64,000 nt of DNA from an uncultured Methylopila sp. (GTDB taxonomy: Bacteria > Pseudomonadota > Alphaproteobacteria > Rhizobiales > Methylopilaceae), in the NCBI GenBank assembly GCA_902168115.1, contig CABHPB010000068.1:1-64000 (forward strand), read 5' to 3'. Below, piece after piece: positions 44,331 to 54,806 of the stretch. The notes beneath the pieces are model-generated. The model was not told where the DNA came from, searched no databases, and worked only from the letters and a program-made list of their open reading frames with translations. Positions within the stretch are counted from its first letter, which is position 1. Each line of letters begins with the position of its first letter. Both the position numbers and the translations under genes were made by a program.

Positions 44331-45506
44331 ATGATCGAGCGCGTCTATCTCGACCACAACGCCACGACAGCGACCCGCCCGTCGGTCATCTCCGCGATGG
44401 CGGAGGCCATGGCGGCGACCGGCAACCCGTCGTCGATCCACGCGGAAGGGCGCGCCAAGCGCAAGCTCGTCGAGGACGCGCGCCGGCAGATCGCGGCGCT
44501 CGTCGGGGCGGATCCGGCCTGCGTCACCTTCACCAGCGGCGGCACCGAGGCGTCGAATCTGGCGCTGTCGCCGACGATCCGCGACGCGCGCGACCCGCGA
44601 CCGGTCACGCGGCTGCTGGTCTCCGCCGTCGAGCATCCGGCGGTGTCGGTCGGCGCCCGTTTTGAGCGGAGCGCGATCGGGACGATCCCCGTAGATGGCG
44701 ACGGTTTGATCGACCTTGTGGCGCTTGAGGCGGCTTTCGCCCGCCACGCGGCCGAGCGGCCCGAGGAGCGCGCGCTGGTCGCGCTCATGCTGGCGAACAA
44801 CGAGACCGGCGTCATCGAGCCGGTGGCCGAGGCGGCCGCGATCGCGCGCCGCTTCGGCGGGCTCGTCCATGTCGACGCGGTGCAGGCGGCGGGCAAGATC
44901 CCCGTCGACATCGCCGCGCTCGGCGCCGACTTCATGGCGATCGCTGCGCACAAGTTCGGCGGCCCGGCGGGCGTCGGCGCGCTGATACGGGCGAGCGAGG
45001 CGCTGCATGTCGAGCAGCCCGTGGTCCGCGGCGGCGGGCAGGAGAAGGGCTGGCGCGGCGGCACCGAGAACGTCCCCGGCGTCGTCGGCATGGGCGTCGC
45101 GGCCGAGGAGGCGCTCGCCGGCCTCAACGCCTTTGCGGGCCTCGCGCGGGACAGGGATGCGCTGGAATCCGGGCTGCGACGCATTTGTCACGTGACCGTC
45201 TTCGGCGCGGCGGCGGCGCGTCTGCCGAACACCAGCTGCTTCTCGGCGCGCGGCGTCGCGTCCGACCGGGCGATGATCGCGCTCGACCTCGCAGGAATCG
45301 CGGTTTCTGCGGGATCGGCATGCTCTTCCGGGAAAATGAAGGCCTCGCCCGTGCTTGACGCGATGGGCGTCAGTCACGATCTGTCGACAGGAATGCTGCG
45401 CGTCAGCTTCGGCTGGTCGTCGAAACCGGGCGACGGAGAGCGTTTCCTCGAGGCCTTCGGCCGTGTGGCCGCGGCCGGCGCCGGGGCTGCGGCGAGCGCG
45501 GCTTAA
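44331..45506 (+). CDS. Cysteine desulfurase (class I, NifS/IscS-like)
   Basis: A PLP enzyme that releases sulfur from cysteine for Fe-S assembly. The N-terminus VYLDHNATTATRPSV is typical; the PLP lysine is in AAHKFGGPAG and the persulfide cysteine is in GSACSSGKMKASPVL, which is the class I loop (SSG) rather than that of SufS. Length 391 fits. MIERVYLDHNAT at 44331 is the start. sufB follows after about 95 bp, and sufC and sufD complete the cluster, so this enzyme probably feeds SufBCD even though its type is NifS/IscS-like. No iscR/rirA-type regulator gene lies nearby. Confidence 0.93.
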   Translation: MIERVYLDHNATTATRPSVISAMAEAMAATGNPSSIHAEGRAKRKLVEDARRQIAALVGADPACVTFTSGGTEASNLALSPTIRDARDPRPVTRLLVSAVEHPAVSVGARFERSAIGTIPVDGDGLIDLVALEAAFARHAAERPEERALVALMLANNETGVIEPVAEAAAIARRFGGLVHVDAVQAAGKIPVDIAALGADFMAIAAHKFGGPAGVGALIRASEALHVEQPVVRGGGQEKGWRGGTENVPGVVGMGVAAEEALAGLNAFAGLARDRDALESGLRRICHVTVFGAAAARLPNTSCFSARGVASDRAMIALDLAGIAVSAGSACSSGKMKASPVLDAMGVSHDLSTGMLRVSFGWSSKPGDGERFLEAFGRVAAAGAGAAASAA

Positions 45507-45601
45507 GAGATTGTAAGGCTGCGGCCGTTCCGTCCGCGCGCAAGCCCTGCTAGAGAGTTTCAAATGTGCGCCGCGCGACCCCCAACGCGGCCAGGGAGTT
45601 C

Positions 45602-47080
<1,479 letters not shown>

Positions 47081-47157
47081 TACCGAACGGCGCGCCGGCC
47101 TATGGCGCGGAAACGCTGAGCGCGGCGCACCGACACGCACAGCGAGATTCTGACGAG

Positions 47158-47352
47158 GTGAAAAGCAGCACCTTGTGCGGCTGCTTCTACTGCCTCGAAA
47201 TCTTTCCGCCCGAGGAAATCGGCGATTGGATTTCGAACGAAGGGACTGCGGTCTGTCCGCGTTGCGGGATTGATTCCGTGCTGGGCGATCTTTCGGGATA
47301 TCCCGTCAGCGACGCGGCTTTCCTGAAGGCGATGCACGACGAATGGTTTTGA
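47158..47352 (+). CDS. Small cytoplasmic zinc-ribbon-like protein inside the suf cluster
   Basis: A 64-residue protein with GTG start. Two cysteine pairs, CFYC (C10, C13 if counted from the GTG) and CPRC (C33, C36), make a likely Zn ribbon. The phrases EEIGDWISNEGTAVCPRCG, IDSVLGD and the ending AMHDEWF match a family of small cytoplasmic proteins that I have seen only as uncharacterised entries. It is inserted between sufB (77 bp) and sufC (14 bp to its start). Its codons are visibly less GC-rich than those of sufB and sufC (for example gaaatc, gaacgaa, ggattt), which hints at a separate origin. A link to Fe-S assembly is only suggested by position. Confidence 0.82.
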   Translation: MKSSTLCGCFYCLEIFPPEEIGDWISNEGTAVCPRCGIDSVLGDLSGYPVSDAAFLKAMHDEWF

Positions 47353-47366
47353 GGACTGAACAGAGA

Positions 47367-48116
<750 letters not shown>

Positions 48117-48118
48117 GG

Positions 48119-49447
48119 ATGGCCGAGGCGATGAACGCAGAAGTCCGACCCATACGCACGGCCGCCGAGAGCGCGCTCGTCGAAGCCTACGAGGCCGTCC
48201 GACTCGATCTGCCGGGTGGCGACGCCGCCAGGCGCATTCGTGACCGCGCCTTCGGCGAGGTCGCCGCGCGCGGCCTGCCGAACCGCCGTGTCGAGGAATG
48301 GAAATACACCGACCTGCGCGCGCTGATGCGAGAGCTGCGGCCGTTCCCGCCGGCCCCGTCGGCCGCGGAGATCGAAGCGGCGAAAGCGCTGCTGCCGCTT
48401 GAGGACGTCAACGCCCGCCGGGTCGTGTTCGTGAACGGGCGGCTTGCGCCGGACCTGTCGGAGATGGGCGACGTCCAGGAAGGCGCCTCGATCGCGCCGC
48501 TGGCGGTCGCGCTCGCGGGCGACGCCGCCTCGACGCTGGAGCTGAAGGGACTGCCCCAGGGCAACATCGCGGTCGAGCTCAACACCGCCTTCGCGGCCGA
48601 CGGGCTGGTCGTCGCGATCGACGACGACGTGCATGGTCGCCGGCCGCTCCACGTGGTCAACGTCCAGACCGGCCCTGCGCACGCGACCTATGGCCGGGTG
48701 CTGATCTCCGTCGGCAAGAACGCCTCCGTCACCCTGATCGAAAGCCATGTCGGCGACGGCGCGGGCCACCAGACCAACACGCTGGTCGGCCTCGACATCG
48801 CCGAGGGCGCCAACGTCCGCTACGTGAAGCTGCAGGACGAGGGTCTCGGCACGCTGCATCTCGGCACGCTCGCCGCCCGCATCGGCGAGAAGGGCGAGCT
48901 CGAGACCATCATGCTCGCCGCCGGCGCGACCGCCGCCCGGCAGCAGATCTTCATCGACTTCTCCGGCGATCATGCGCGCGCCAACCTCACCGGCGCGGGC
49001 TTCGCGGGCGGGCGGCGGCACCTCGACACGACGCTCGTCGTCAACCACGCCACGCTTCACTGCGGCAGCCGCGAGCTGTTCAAGACCGCGCTCGACGGCG
49101 AGGCGCGCTCGGTGTTCCAGGGCAAGATCGTCGTCCAGCCGGGCGCCCAGAAGACCGACGGCAAGATGATGGCGAATGCGCTGCTGCTTTCGGACACGGC
49201 CGAGGCGGACGCCAAGCCCGAGCTCGAGATCTTCGCCGACGACGTGGTCTGCGGCCACGGCGCGACCGTCGGCGCGATCGACGAGGAGCTGCTGTTCTAT
49301 CTCCTCTCGCGCGGCATCCCGCGGCCGGAAGCCGAGGCGCTGCTCGTGCAGGCCTTCATCGGCGAGGTGTTGGAGCCGGTCCAGATCGACACGCTGCGCG
49401 ACGCCCTCGAGGCGCGCGCCGAGAAGTGGCTCAGCGAACGCCTCTGA
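48119..49447 (+). CDS. sufD: Fe-S cluster assembly protein SufD
   Basis: The SufB paralogue that completes SufBC2D and helps iron entry. The variable N-terminal helical domain contains the conserved RRVEEWKYTDLRAL, and the beta-helix core has VLISVGKNASVTLIE and HADTTLV-like stretches (HLDTTLVVNHATLHC). The C-terminal domain ends with LFYLLSRGIPRPEAEALLVQ followed by FIGEVLE, diagnostic of SufB/D. Length 442 residues. The start at 48119 lies 2 bp after the sufC stop; MNAEVRPI four codons on is the alternative. In related genomes sufS, a DUF59 gene and sufA normally follow; here a nitronate monooxygenase gene follows instead. Confidence 0.96.
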   Translation: MAEAMNAEVRPIRTAAESALVEAYEAVRLDLPGGDAARRIRDRAFGEVAARGLPNRRVEEWKYTDLRALMRELRPFPPAPSAAEIEAAKALLPLEDVNARRVVFVNGRLAPDLSEMGDVQEGASIAPLAVALAGDAASTLELKGLPQGNIAVELNTAFAADGLVVAIDDDVHGRRPLHVVNVQTGPAHATYGRVLISVGKNASVTLIESHVGDGAGHQTNTLVGLDIAEGANVRYVKLQDEGLGTLHLGTLAARIGEKGELETIMLAAGATAARQQIFIDFSGDHARANLTGAGFAGGRRHLDTTLVVNHATLHCGSRELFKTALDGEARSVFQGKIVVQPGAQKTDGKMMANALLLSDTAEADAKPELEIFADDVVCGHGATVGAIDEELLFYLLSRGIPRPEAEALLVQAFIGEVLEPVQIDTLRDALEARAEKWLSERL

Positions 49448-49487
49448 GGCGCGGCGGCCGCGGCGTCGAACGGAGCGAAGCGGTCGC

Positions 49488-50444
49488 ATGCCATTGCCGA
49501 AGATGCTGGAAGGCCGCCTGTCGATCCCGGTGATCGGCGCGCCGCTGTTCATCGTCTCGGGGCCCGAGCTCGTCATCGCGCAGTGCAAGGCGGGAATCGT
49601 CGGCTCGTTCCCGGCGCTGAACGCCCGCCCGGCCGACCAGCTCGATGTCTGGCTCGATCGGATCGAGCGCGAGCTCGCCGGCTTCTCCCCGGAAAACCCT
49701 TCCGCGACTGTCGCGCCCTTTGCGGTCAACCAGATCGTCCATGCCTCCAATGCGCGGCTCGGCGAGGACATGCGCGCCTGCGCCCGCCATCGCGTCCCGA
49801 TCGTCATCACCTCGCTGCGGCCCCCGACCGAGGTCGTGAAGGCGGTGCACGACTGGGGCGGGATCGTGCTGCACGACGTCATCTCCGTCCGCCACGCCGA
49901 GAAGGCGATCGAGGCCGGGGTCGACGGGCTGATCCTCGTCGCGGCCGGGGCGGGAGGGCACGCCGGGACGCTCAGCCCCTTCGCGCTCGTCCAGGAGGTC
50001 CGCGCGATCTTCGACGGGCCGCTCGTGCTGTCCGGCGCGATCGCGACGGGGAGGGCTGTGCTGGCGGCCGAGGCGATCGGCGCGGACCTCGCTTATGTCG
50101 GGACACGCTTCATCGCCTCGGCGGAAGCGAACGCCGATCCGGCCTACAAGCGCATGCTCGCCGCGAGCGCCGCCGCCGACATCGTCTACTCCTCACTGTT
50201 CACCGGCGTGGCCGGCAATTACCTCAAGCCGTCGATCGCCGCCGCCGGGCTCGATCCCGAGTCGCTGCCGCAAGCCGACAAGTCGAAGATGGACTTCGGC
50301 TCACTGTCGGCGGCGAAGGCATGGCGTGACGTCTGGGGGGCAGGGCAGGGACTTGGCGCGATCCGCGATGCGCCGCCGACCGCAGAGATCGTGCGTCGCA
50401 TGCGGGAAGAGTATGAGGGCGCGAGGACTGCGCTTCTGGGCTGA
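49488..50444 (+). CDS. Nitronate monooxygenase (2-nitropropane dioxygenase family)
   Basis: A 318-residue FMN-dependent TIM-barrel enzyme that oxidises alkyl nitronates such as propionate-3-nitronate to the aldehyde. Barrel features are clear: an opening PVIGAPLFIVSGPEL, AAGAGGHAG with the catalytic histidine, LSGAIATGRAVLAA and YVGTRFIAS for FMN phosphate binding, and a C-terminal GAGQGLGAI. MPLPKMLEG at 49488 is the start. It lies 40 bp after sufD on the same strand, in the place where sufS is normally found in relatives. It converges on a small unknown gene, with a 6-bp gap. Confidence 0.92.
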   Translation: MPLPKMLEGRLSIPVIGAPLFIVSGPELVIAQCKAGIVGSFPALNARPADQLDVWLDRIERELAGFSPENPSATVAPFAVNQIVHASNARLGEDMRACARHRVPIVITSLRPPTEVVKAVHDWGGIVLHDVISVRHAEKAIEAGVDGLILVAAGAGGHAGTLSPFALVQEVRAIFDGPLVLSGAIATGRAVLAAEAIGADLAYVGTRFIASAEANADPAYKRMLAASAAADIVYSSLFTGVAGNYLKPSIAAAGLDPESLPQADKSKMDFGSLSAAKAWRDVWGAGQGLGAIRDAPPTAEIVRRMREEYEGARTALLG

Positions 50445-50450
50445 CGGCCG

Positions 50451-50696
50451 TCAGTGTCGCTGACGGGACGGCCAGTCGGCGCCGTCGGCGCTGTCCACCC
50501 CGAACTTGAAGGCCCGAATCAGCTCGGAGAGATATTCCGCCCGGCCGGCGACCGTTAGCTTCACCCCGCTGTCTCCCTGATGGACCAGCTGTCGGTCCGA
50601 AAGCGTTCCGACGACGTCTTCGTCGAGCGATGCGAAAGGATCGCAGTGCAGCGCTCTCAGGGCGACGAATTCGTCGCGCGTAAGAGTCTTCCTCAT
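50451..50696 (-). CDS. Small hypothetical protein (winged-helix-like)
   Basis: An 81-residue protein that I do not recognise by family. It begins MRKTLTRDEFVALRALHCDP, with phrases like DRQLVHQGDSGVKLTVAGRAEY that look like the second and third helices of a small winged-helix module, as in proteins where a 'hypothetical' reads out near MarR folds. The rest is charged. The ATG at 50696 is chosen because the longer frame loses coding character upstream. It ends 6 bp from the nitronate monooxygenase stop, and beyond it lies a 417-bp stretch without genes. Confidence 0.5.
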   Translation of the reverse strand: MRKTLTRDEFVALRALHCDPFASLDEDVVGTLSDRQLVHQGDSGVKLTVAGRAEYLSELIRAFKFGVDSADGADWPSRQRH

Positions 50697-51113
50697 GGCT
50701 TGGTCTCTCGTCCCGCTGGACCTTGAGTCGGACGGCCACCACCAGCGCCAGGGCTGCGCCTCGTCGGCGACCACGGCTGAAAGCAGCGCGGAAACGGCGC
50801 GACCTGAACCTTCCAGCACCGATCGATGAAACCGCATCCGCCGCCTGGCTCCGCAACGTAGGGCCGTGCGGGCGCCCGCCCGCATTGCAAGCCTAACGTG
50901 CACGAACCGGGACGGTTCACCGGGACCGGCCTAGTCTTTTGGCGGAATGGGCGTCGGTCAAACCTCCCGGCTCGCGTCGAGGCCTGAAAGACTTCGAGAG
51001 GCGCCGCCCGAACAAGCGCCGCCCGACGATCGAACGGCCACGACGGCCAGCGTAGCCGGCGCCGGCGCTGCAGCGACCTTGCGGCGCGGCCGAGAGTCGG
51101 GCACCGGTCAGCG
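50697..51113. other. 417-bp intergenic region without a supportable gene
   Basis: Open frames here lack conserved features. A small perfect hairpin (gaaccg-gga-cggttc) lies at 50904-50918. Near 50940-50951, tggcggaatggg resembles the 12 bases at the 3' end of the tRNA-Ser gene (plus-strand 52018-52029) with one mismatch. I see no clear promoter. Confidence 0.5.
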
Positions 51114-51998
51114 ATGCATGGCGTCGCCAAGTTGAAATCCGCGGGAGCAGGCGATCCTCTCGATGGCCTCCCGCCGCACATCAAGCATGCGGTTCGCCAA
51201 ATGCGCGACAGGCGCGAGTTGGTCGTCGTCATGTCGTCCCGGCCACGGTTCGAACTCGGCCGCGTGGACATGCACTGCACGACGCTCGACCTGGCTGACC
51301 TCGATCGCTCGTACTATCTGCGCGCCGCGGCGAAGACGGTGCGCGCGCTGGCCAGTTTCATCGACGAAGGCGGCTTCGAGCGGGTCTGCTTCGTGGGGGG
51401 CAGCAAAGCCGGGTTCGGGGCCCTCATGCTGACCCGTGAGCTTGCTGACGCGTTGCCTCTGGTCCAGTTCGCCGCCATCGCGTTCAGTCCCCAAACGCGG
51501 CTTTGGCCCAGGAACGACAGCCTCGAGTTTCCGAGCTACGCCGACCTCCTCGCCGATGCGAAGCATGATCGACGTCTCGCCGCGGCTCTCGGCAAGTTCG
51601 GCGACCAACGTCGTCCGATCAAATCGAGCAACCTGCGGTGGCGCGTCTTCTACGGGGAGAAGAACGCAGGCGATACGGCCGAGGCTTTGGGCTTGGCGAC
51701 CGGCCACGTCATCCTCGAGCCGTTCCCGATGCGCTCCCATTCCACGCTCCTTCCCATGCTTTGCGCCGGGATGGAGGTCGAGCAGGTCCGACAGATGGTC
51801 AAGGCCCATTACGGCGCGAAGTCCGCCGACGCAGACATCGCCTTTAATTTGCCGTCCTCTGACCAAGAGGATCTCGTCGTCGAGATCCTCGCGACGCTGC
51901 CGCAACCGACGTTCAACGAACTTGTTCGCGACAGCCTTGACGCCTTGCCGGGGCAAAGCGTCTGGCGGCGGCTGATGTTGCGGTTCGGGCGCGGATAG
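51114..51998 (+). CDS. Alpha/beta-hydrolase-fold protein, unrecognised
   Basis: A 294-residue protein with no close family that I can name. A nucleophile-elbow-like motif VGGSKAGFGAL (about residues 102-112) follows a central strand (FERVCFVGG), as in alpha/beta hydrolases. The motif is SxAG where SxGG is common. A candidate histidine is in FPMRSHSTLLP (about 208-213). No signal peptide or membrane segment is evident. Similar proteins occur near polysaccharide genes in rhizobia as I recall, where they are annotated only as hypothetical. Its codons look somewhat less GC-rich than the flanking housekeeping genes. It sits immediately downstream of the 3' end of tRNA-Ser, a frequent insertion position. 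Confidence 0.7.
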   Translation: MHGVAKLKSAGAGDPLDGLPPHIKHAVRQMRDRRELVVVMSSRPRFELGRVDMHCTTLDLADLDRSYYLRAAAKTVRALASFIDEGGFERVCFVGGSKAGFGALMLTRELADALPLVQFAAIAFSPQTRLWPRNDSLEFPSYADLLADAKHDRRLAAALGKFGDQRRPIKSSNLRWRVFYGEKNAGDTAEALGLATGHVILEPFPMRSHSTLLPMLCAGMEVEQVRQMVKAHYGAKSADADIAFNLPSSDQEDLVVEILATLPQPTFNELVRDSLDALPGQSVWRRLMLRFGRG

Positions 51999-52017
51999 TC
52001 GCGCTTTCGCGATCGTG

Positions 52018-52107
52018 TGGCGGAAGGGGTGGGATTCGAACCCACGGTGGAGTCGCCCCCACGGCGGTTTTCAAGACCGCTGCCTTAAACCACTCGGCCA
52101 CCCTTCC
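52018..52107 (-). tRNA. tRNA-Ser (anticodon UGA)
   Basis: On the minus strand the acceptor stem GGAAGGG pairs with CCCTTCC, followed by discriminator G and an encoded CCA (52020-52018). The anticodon stem gcggt/accgc holds the loop cttgaaa, with anticodon TGA (plus-strand TCA at 52071-52073). A long variable arm typical of tRNA-Ser is present, and the T-arm contains GGTTCGAATCC. Length is 90 nt with CCA. It reads codons UCA and, by wobble, other UCN codons. Confidence 0.97.
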
Positions 52108-52219
52108 GGCGTGGCGATGTTTGCGCCATGGCGTCTCGCGCCGCAACTCGCTTCGGCGATCGGCGACCCTTCACGGGGCGCGTCCGGCGCATTCGCCATT
52201 CACGAAACGTAAAACACTG

Positions 52220-52247
52220 TTGCAAGGTCGCATTCCCGCCGTATTCT
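52220..52247 (+). promoter_or_regulatory. Candidate sigma-70 promoter for rlpA
   Basis: TTGCAA (52220-52225) and TATTCT (52242-52247) are separated by 16 bases, about 80 bp upstream of the rlpA start. This is a plausible but weak promoter. Confidence 0.35.
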
Positions 52248-52329
52248 GGACGCCAGTTCCGCACGCATGCGGCCGCCCCCAGGCCGTGGACGGGAGAGCC
52301 GCATGAACCGCATCGAAGGCGCCGCCTGA

Positions 52330-53496
52330 ATGTCGCGTTTTCGATCCGGCCGCGCTCCCGCGGAGTTTTGCAAGACGGGCCTGAAATCCGTTGGTCTGGT
52401 CGCGCTCTGCGCCGGCCTCGCCGCCTGTTCCGCGCATGAGCGCGCCGCCTCCGGCGGCCCGGCGGCGGGCGGCGAATCGGCGGAGGCCTCCGCGGCGCCC
52501 GCCCAGGCGGTCGGCGTGATGACCGTGCTCGCGTCCTCGAGCGTCCCGCTGCCGCCGATCGCGCCTCCGCTCGGGGCGAAGCCGATCGTGGTCGCATCGG
52601 CGCAGGCTGATGTCCCGGCGCAGCCCCGTCCCGCGACGGCGCCGCCGAAGATCGGCAAGTCCGGAGGCGGTTTGGCCTCTTGGTACGGCGACCGATTCCA
52701 TGGTCGCCGCACGGCGAACGGCGAGCGGTTCGACATGGGCGGCTTCTCCGCCGCGCACCGGAGCTTCCCGCTGCCGTCCTACGTTCGGGTGACGAACGTC
52801 AGCAACGGGCGCTCGATCGTCGTGCGGGTCAACGATCGCGGGCCGTACCACGGCGGCCGCGTCATCGACGTCTCCCGCCGCACCGCCGACGTGCTCGGTT
52901 TCCGGGGCCACGGCGTCGGCAACGTCAAGCTCGACTACATCGGCTCAGCTCCCGACAGCAGCGACGACCGGCGGCTCCTTGCCTCCTACCAGGAATTCGG
53001 ACATCCGGCGGCCGCGCCCGGCATGCAGGTCGCGGCGCTTTCGCCGGTGAGCGACGCGGACCTCGCCGCCGAGGCCGGGTCCGGCGGCGCCTACGCCATC
53101 GCGAGCCGCGCGGTCTCACGGACCGCGACCTATGTCGTCGCCTCCGCCGAAAACGCCGCCTCCACGGTGCGGTCGGCCGCCTCGGCGACGGCCCAGACGG
53201 CGAGGGCCGCGGTGCGGAAGATCATTCCGGGCGAGTCCGCGCCGGCCGCCTACGCCGCCCAACAGCCGACGCTCGCCTCGGTCCCGTCCGCGATCGCGAC
53301 GGGCCGTTCGGCCGAGCCGAAGCGGGTCGTGGCGCCGGGAGAGCCGGTGCTCGCGAGCGCCGCGCCGGCGCTCAGGCCGTCGGTCTCGTCCCAGGCCGAG
53401 ATCTCCTCGCGTATCTCATCGAGCTTCGATAGCTTCGGCGCGCCGAAGACATCCGTGTCGACCGGCGCGTCGGTGACGGCGGAAGCGACGCGCTAA
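52330..53496 (+). CDS. rlpA: RlpA-family septal ring lytic transglycosylase-like lipoprotein
   Basis: A 388-residue outer-membrane lipoprotein: signal and lipobox LCAGLAACSAHE put the lipidated cysteine near residue 36. A double-psi beta-barrel domain (about 110-205) contains LASWYGDRFHGRRTANGE and VRVNDRGPYHGGRVIDVS, with the catalytic-type residues conserved. The C-terminal ~170 residues are low-complexity and lack a visible SPOR domain, so glycan recruitment must differ from that of E. coli RlpA. In Pseudomonas RlpA cleaves naked (stem-less) glycan strands at the septum. A D,D-carboxypeptidase homologue gene follows in the same direction after 86 bp. Confidence 0.92.
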   Translation: MSRFRSGRAPAEFCKTGLKSVGLVALCAGLAACSAHERAASGGPAAGGESAEASAAPAQAVGVMTVLASSSVPLPPIAPPLGAKPIVVASAQADVPAQPRPATAPPKIGKSGGGLASWYGDRFHGRRTANGERFDMGGFSAAHRSFPLPSYVRVTNVSNGRSIVVRVNDRGPYHGGRVIDVSRRTADVLGFRGHGVGNVKLDYIGSAPDSSDDRRLLASYQEFGHPAAAPGMQVAALSPVSDADLAAEAGSGGAYAIASRAVSRTATYVVASAENAASTVRSAASATAQTARAAVRKIIPGESAPAAYAAQQPTLASVPSAIATGRSAEPKRVVAPGEPVLASAAPALRPSVSSQAEISSRISSSFDSFGAPKTSVSTGASVTAEATR

Positions 53497-53582
53497 CCCT
53501 CGCGGCCGAAGGCCGCCGGGCTCCATTGTCCGAGTCACAGTTTCGCCTTACCTTCCCCGTCGTCGGGTCGAAGGGCGTCGCC

Positions 53583-54806
53583 ATGTTTCTGAGTAGCCTT
53601 CCGCGCCGCGCGCGCGGCCTTTGCGCGGCCTCGGCGCTCGCCGTCGCAGCCTCGCTCGCGCCGGTCGTCGGCGCCTTCGCCGCCCCCAAGGACGCCAAGC
53701 CCCCGGCGGCTCCGACCAGCGCGCCCTTCGCCTATCTCTATGACGTCACGTCCGACGCCACGCTCTACGCGGCCAAGGCCGACATGCCGACGCCGCCGGC
53801 CAGCATGGCGACGCTCATGACGCTGGAGCTGGTCTTCAAGGCGCTGAAGGAGGGGCGGCTCTCCCGCGACCAGACCTTCCGCGTGACCGAGGACGCCTGG
53901 CGCCGCGGCGGCGCGCCGTCCCGCAACTCGACGATGTTCGCCAAGCTGAACTCAGAGGTCGCGGTCGCCGACCTGCTGCGCGGCGTGATCGTCCAGTCGG
54001 GCACCGACGCCGCGATCACGCTCGCGACCGGGCTCGCCGGGTCGGAGCAGTCCTTCGTCGGACTGATGAACCAGCGCGCCAAAGAGCTCGGCCTCGTCTA
54101 CTCGACCTTCCGCAACGCGACCGGCCAGCCCGACCCCGAGCAGAAGATGTCAGCGCGCGACGTCGCCAAGCTCGCCGCGCATCTCATCGACACATATCCC
54201 GAATACTACCGGATCTTCGCCGAGCCGGAGTTCACCTGGAGCAAGATCACCCAGCGCAACCGCAACCCGCTACTGGCTGACTACCAGGGCGCGGACGGGC
54301 TCAAGACGGGATACACCGAGGACTCGGGCTTCGGTCTCGTCGGTTCGGTCACGCGCGACAGCCGCCGGCTGATCATCGTGATCAACGGGGTCGAAACGGC
54401 GAAGCAGCGCGCCGAGGAGGCCCGCAAGCTGCTCGACTGGGGCTTCAACGCCTTCGAGCAGCGCCGCCTGTTCGAGGGCGACGACGCCGTGGCGGAAGCG
54501 CGCGTGTTCGGCGGCTCCGCGATGCATGTCGCGCTCGTCGCCCAGAAGCCGGTCGACCTGCTCGCGCCGAAGGGCGACGACGCCCGCGTGGTGGCGCGCG
54601 TCACCTATGACGGGCCGATCGCGGCCCCGGTCGCCAAGGGCCAGCGCATCGGGACGCTGAAGGTGTGGCGCGGCGCGATGCTCACGGTCGAGACCCCGGT
54701 CTATGCGGCGAACGACGTCCCGGTCGGTGACCTGACGCGGCGCGCGATCGACGGCGCGCTGGAGCTCGTCAGCGGCTTCGTGGGCCAGGTCGCCGAAAAG
54801 ATCTGA
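53583..54806 (+). CDS. dacC: D-alanyl-D-alanine carboxypeptidase homologue (PBP5/6 family) with substituted active-site motifs
   Basis: The fold is that of PBP5-type D,D-carboxypeptidases: signal peptide (about residues 1-33), peptidase S11 domain (about 42-290), PBP5 C-terminal domain and a terminal amphipathic helix (RRAIDGALELVSGFVGQVAEKI-like anchor). Close surroundings match active homologues (PASMATLMT, AKLNSEVAVADLLRGVIVQSG, DGLKTGYTEDSG). However, the SxxK lysine is threonine (S74-M-A-T77) and the SxN asparagine is threonine (S139-G-T141); only KTG (K241-T-G) is standard. Each change is one base from the expected codon. The protein may thus be inactive as an enzyme, or act as a binding protein. 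The ATG at 53583 begins the signal; a TTG at 53526 is an alternative. tmk overlaps its stop by 1 bp. Confidence 0.9.
   Translation: MFLSSLPRRARGLCAASALAVAASLAPVVGAFAAPKDAKPPAAPTSAPFAYLYDVTSDATLYAAKADMPTPPASMATLMTLELVFKALKEGRLSRDQTFRVTEDAWRRGGAPSRNSTMFAKLNSEVAVADLLRGVIVQSGTDAAITLATGLAGSEQSFVGLMNQRAKELGLVYSTFRNATGQPDPEQKMSARDVAKLAAHLIDTYPEYYRIFAEPEFTWSKITQRNRNPLLADYQGADGLKTGYTEDSGFGLVGSVTRDSRRLIIVINGVETAKQRAEEARKLLDWGFNAFEQRRLFEGDDAVAEARVFGGSAMHVALVAQKPVDLLAPKGDDARVVARVTYDGPIAAPVAKGQRIGTLKVWRGAMLTVETPVYAANDVPVGDLTRRAIDGALELVSGFVGQVAEKI

Noticed and set aside
50693-51280. 195-codon minus-strand frame across the gene-poor region
   Set aside because: It overlaps the better supported plus-strand alpha/beta gene and shows no conserved features.
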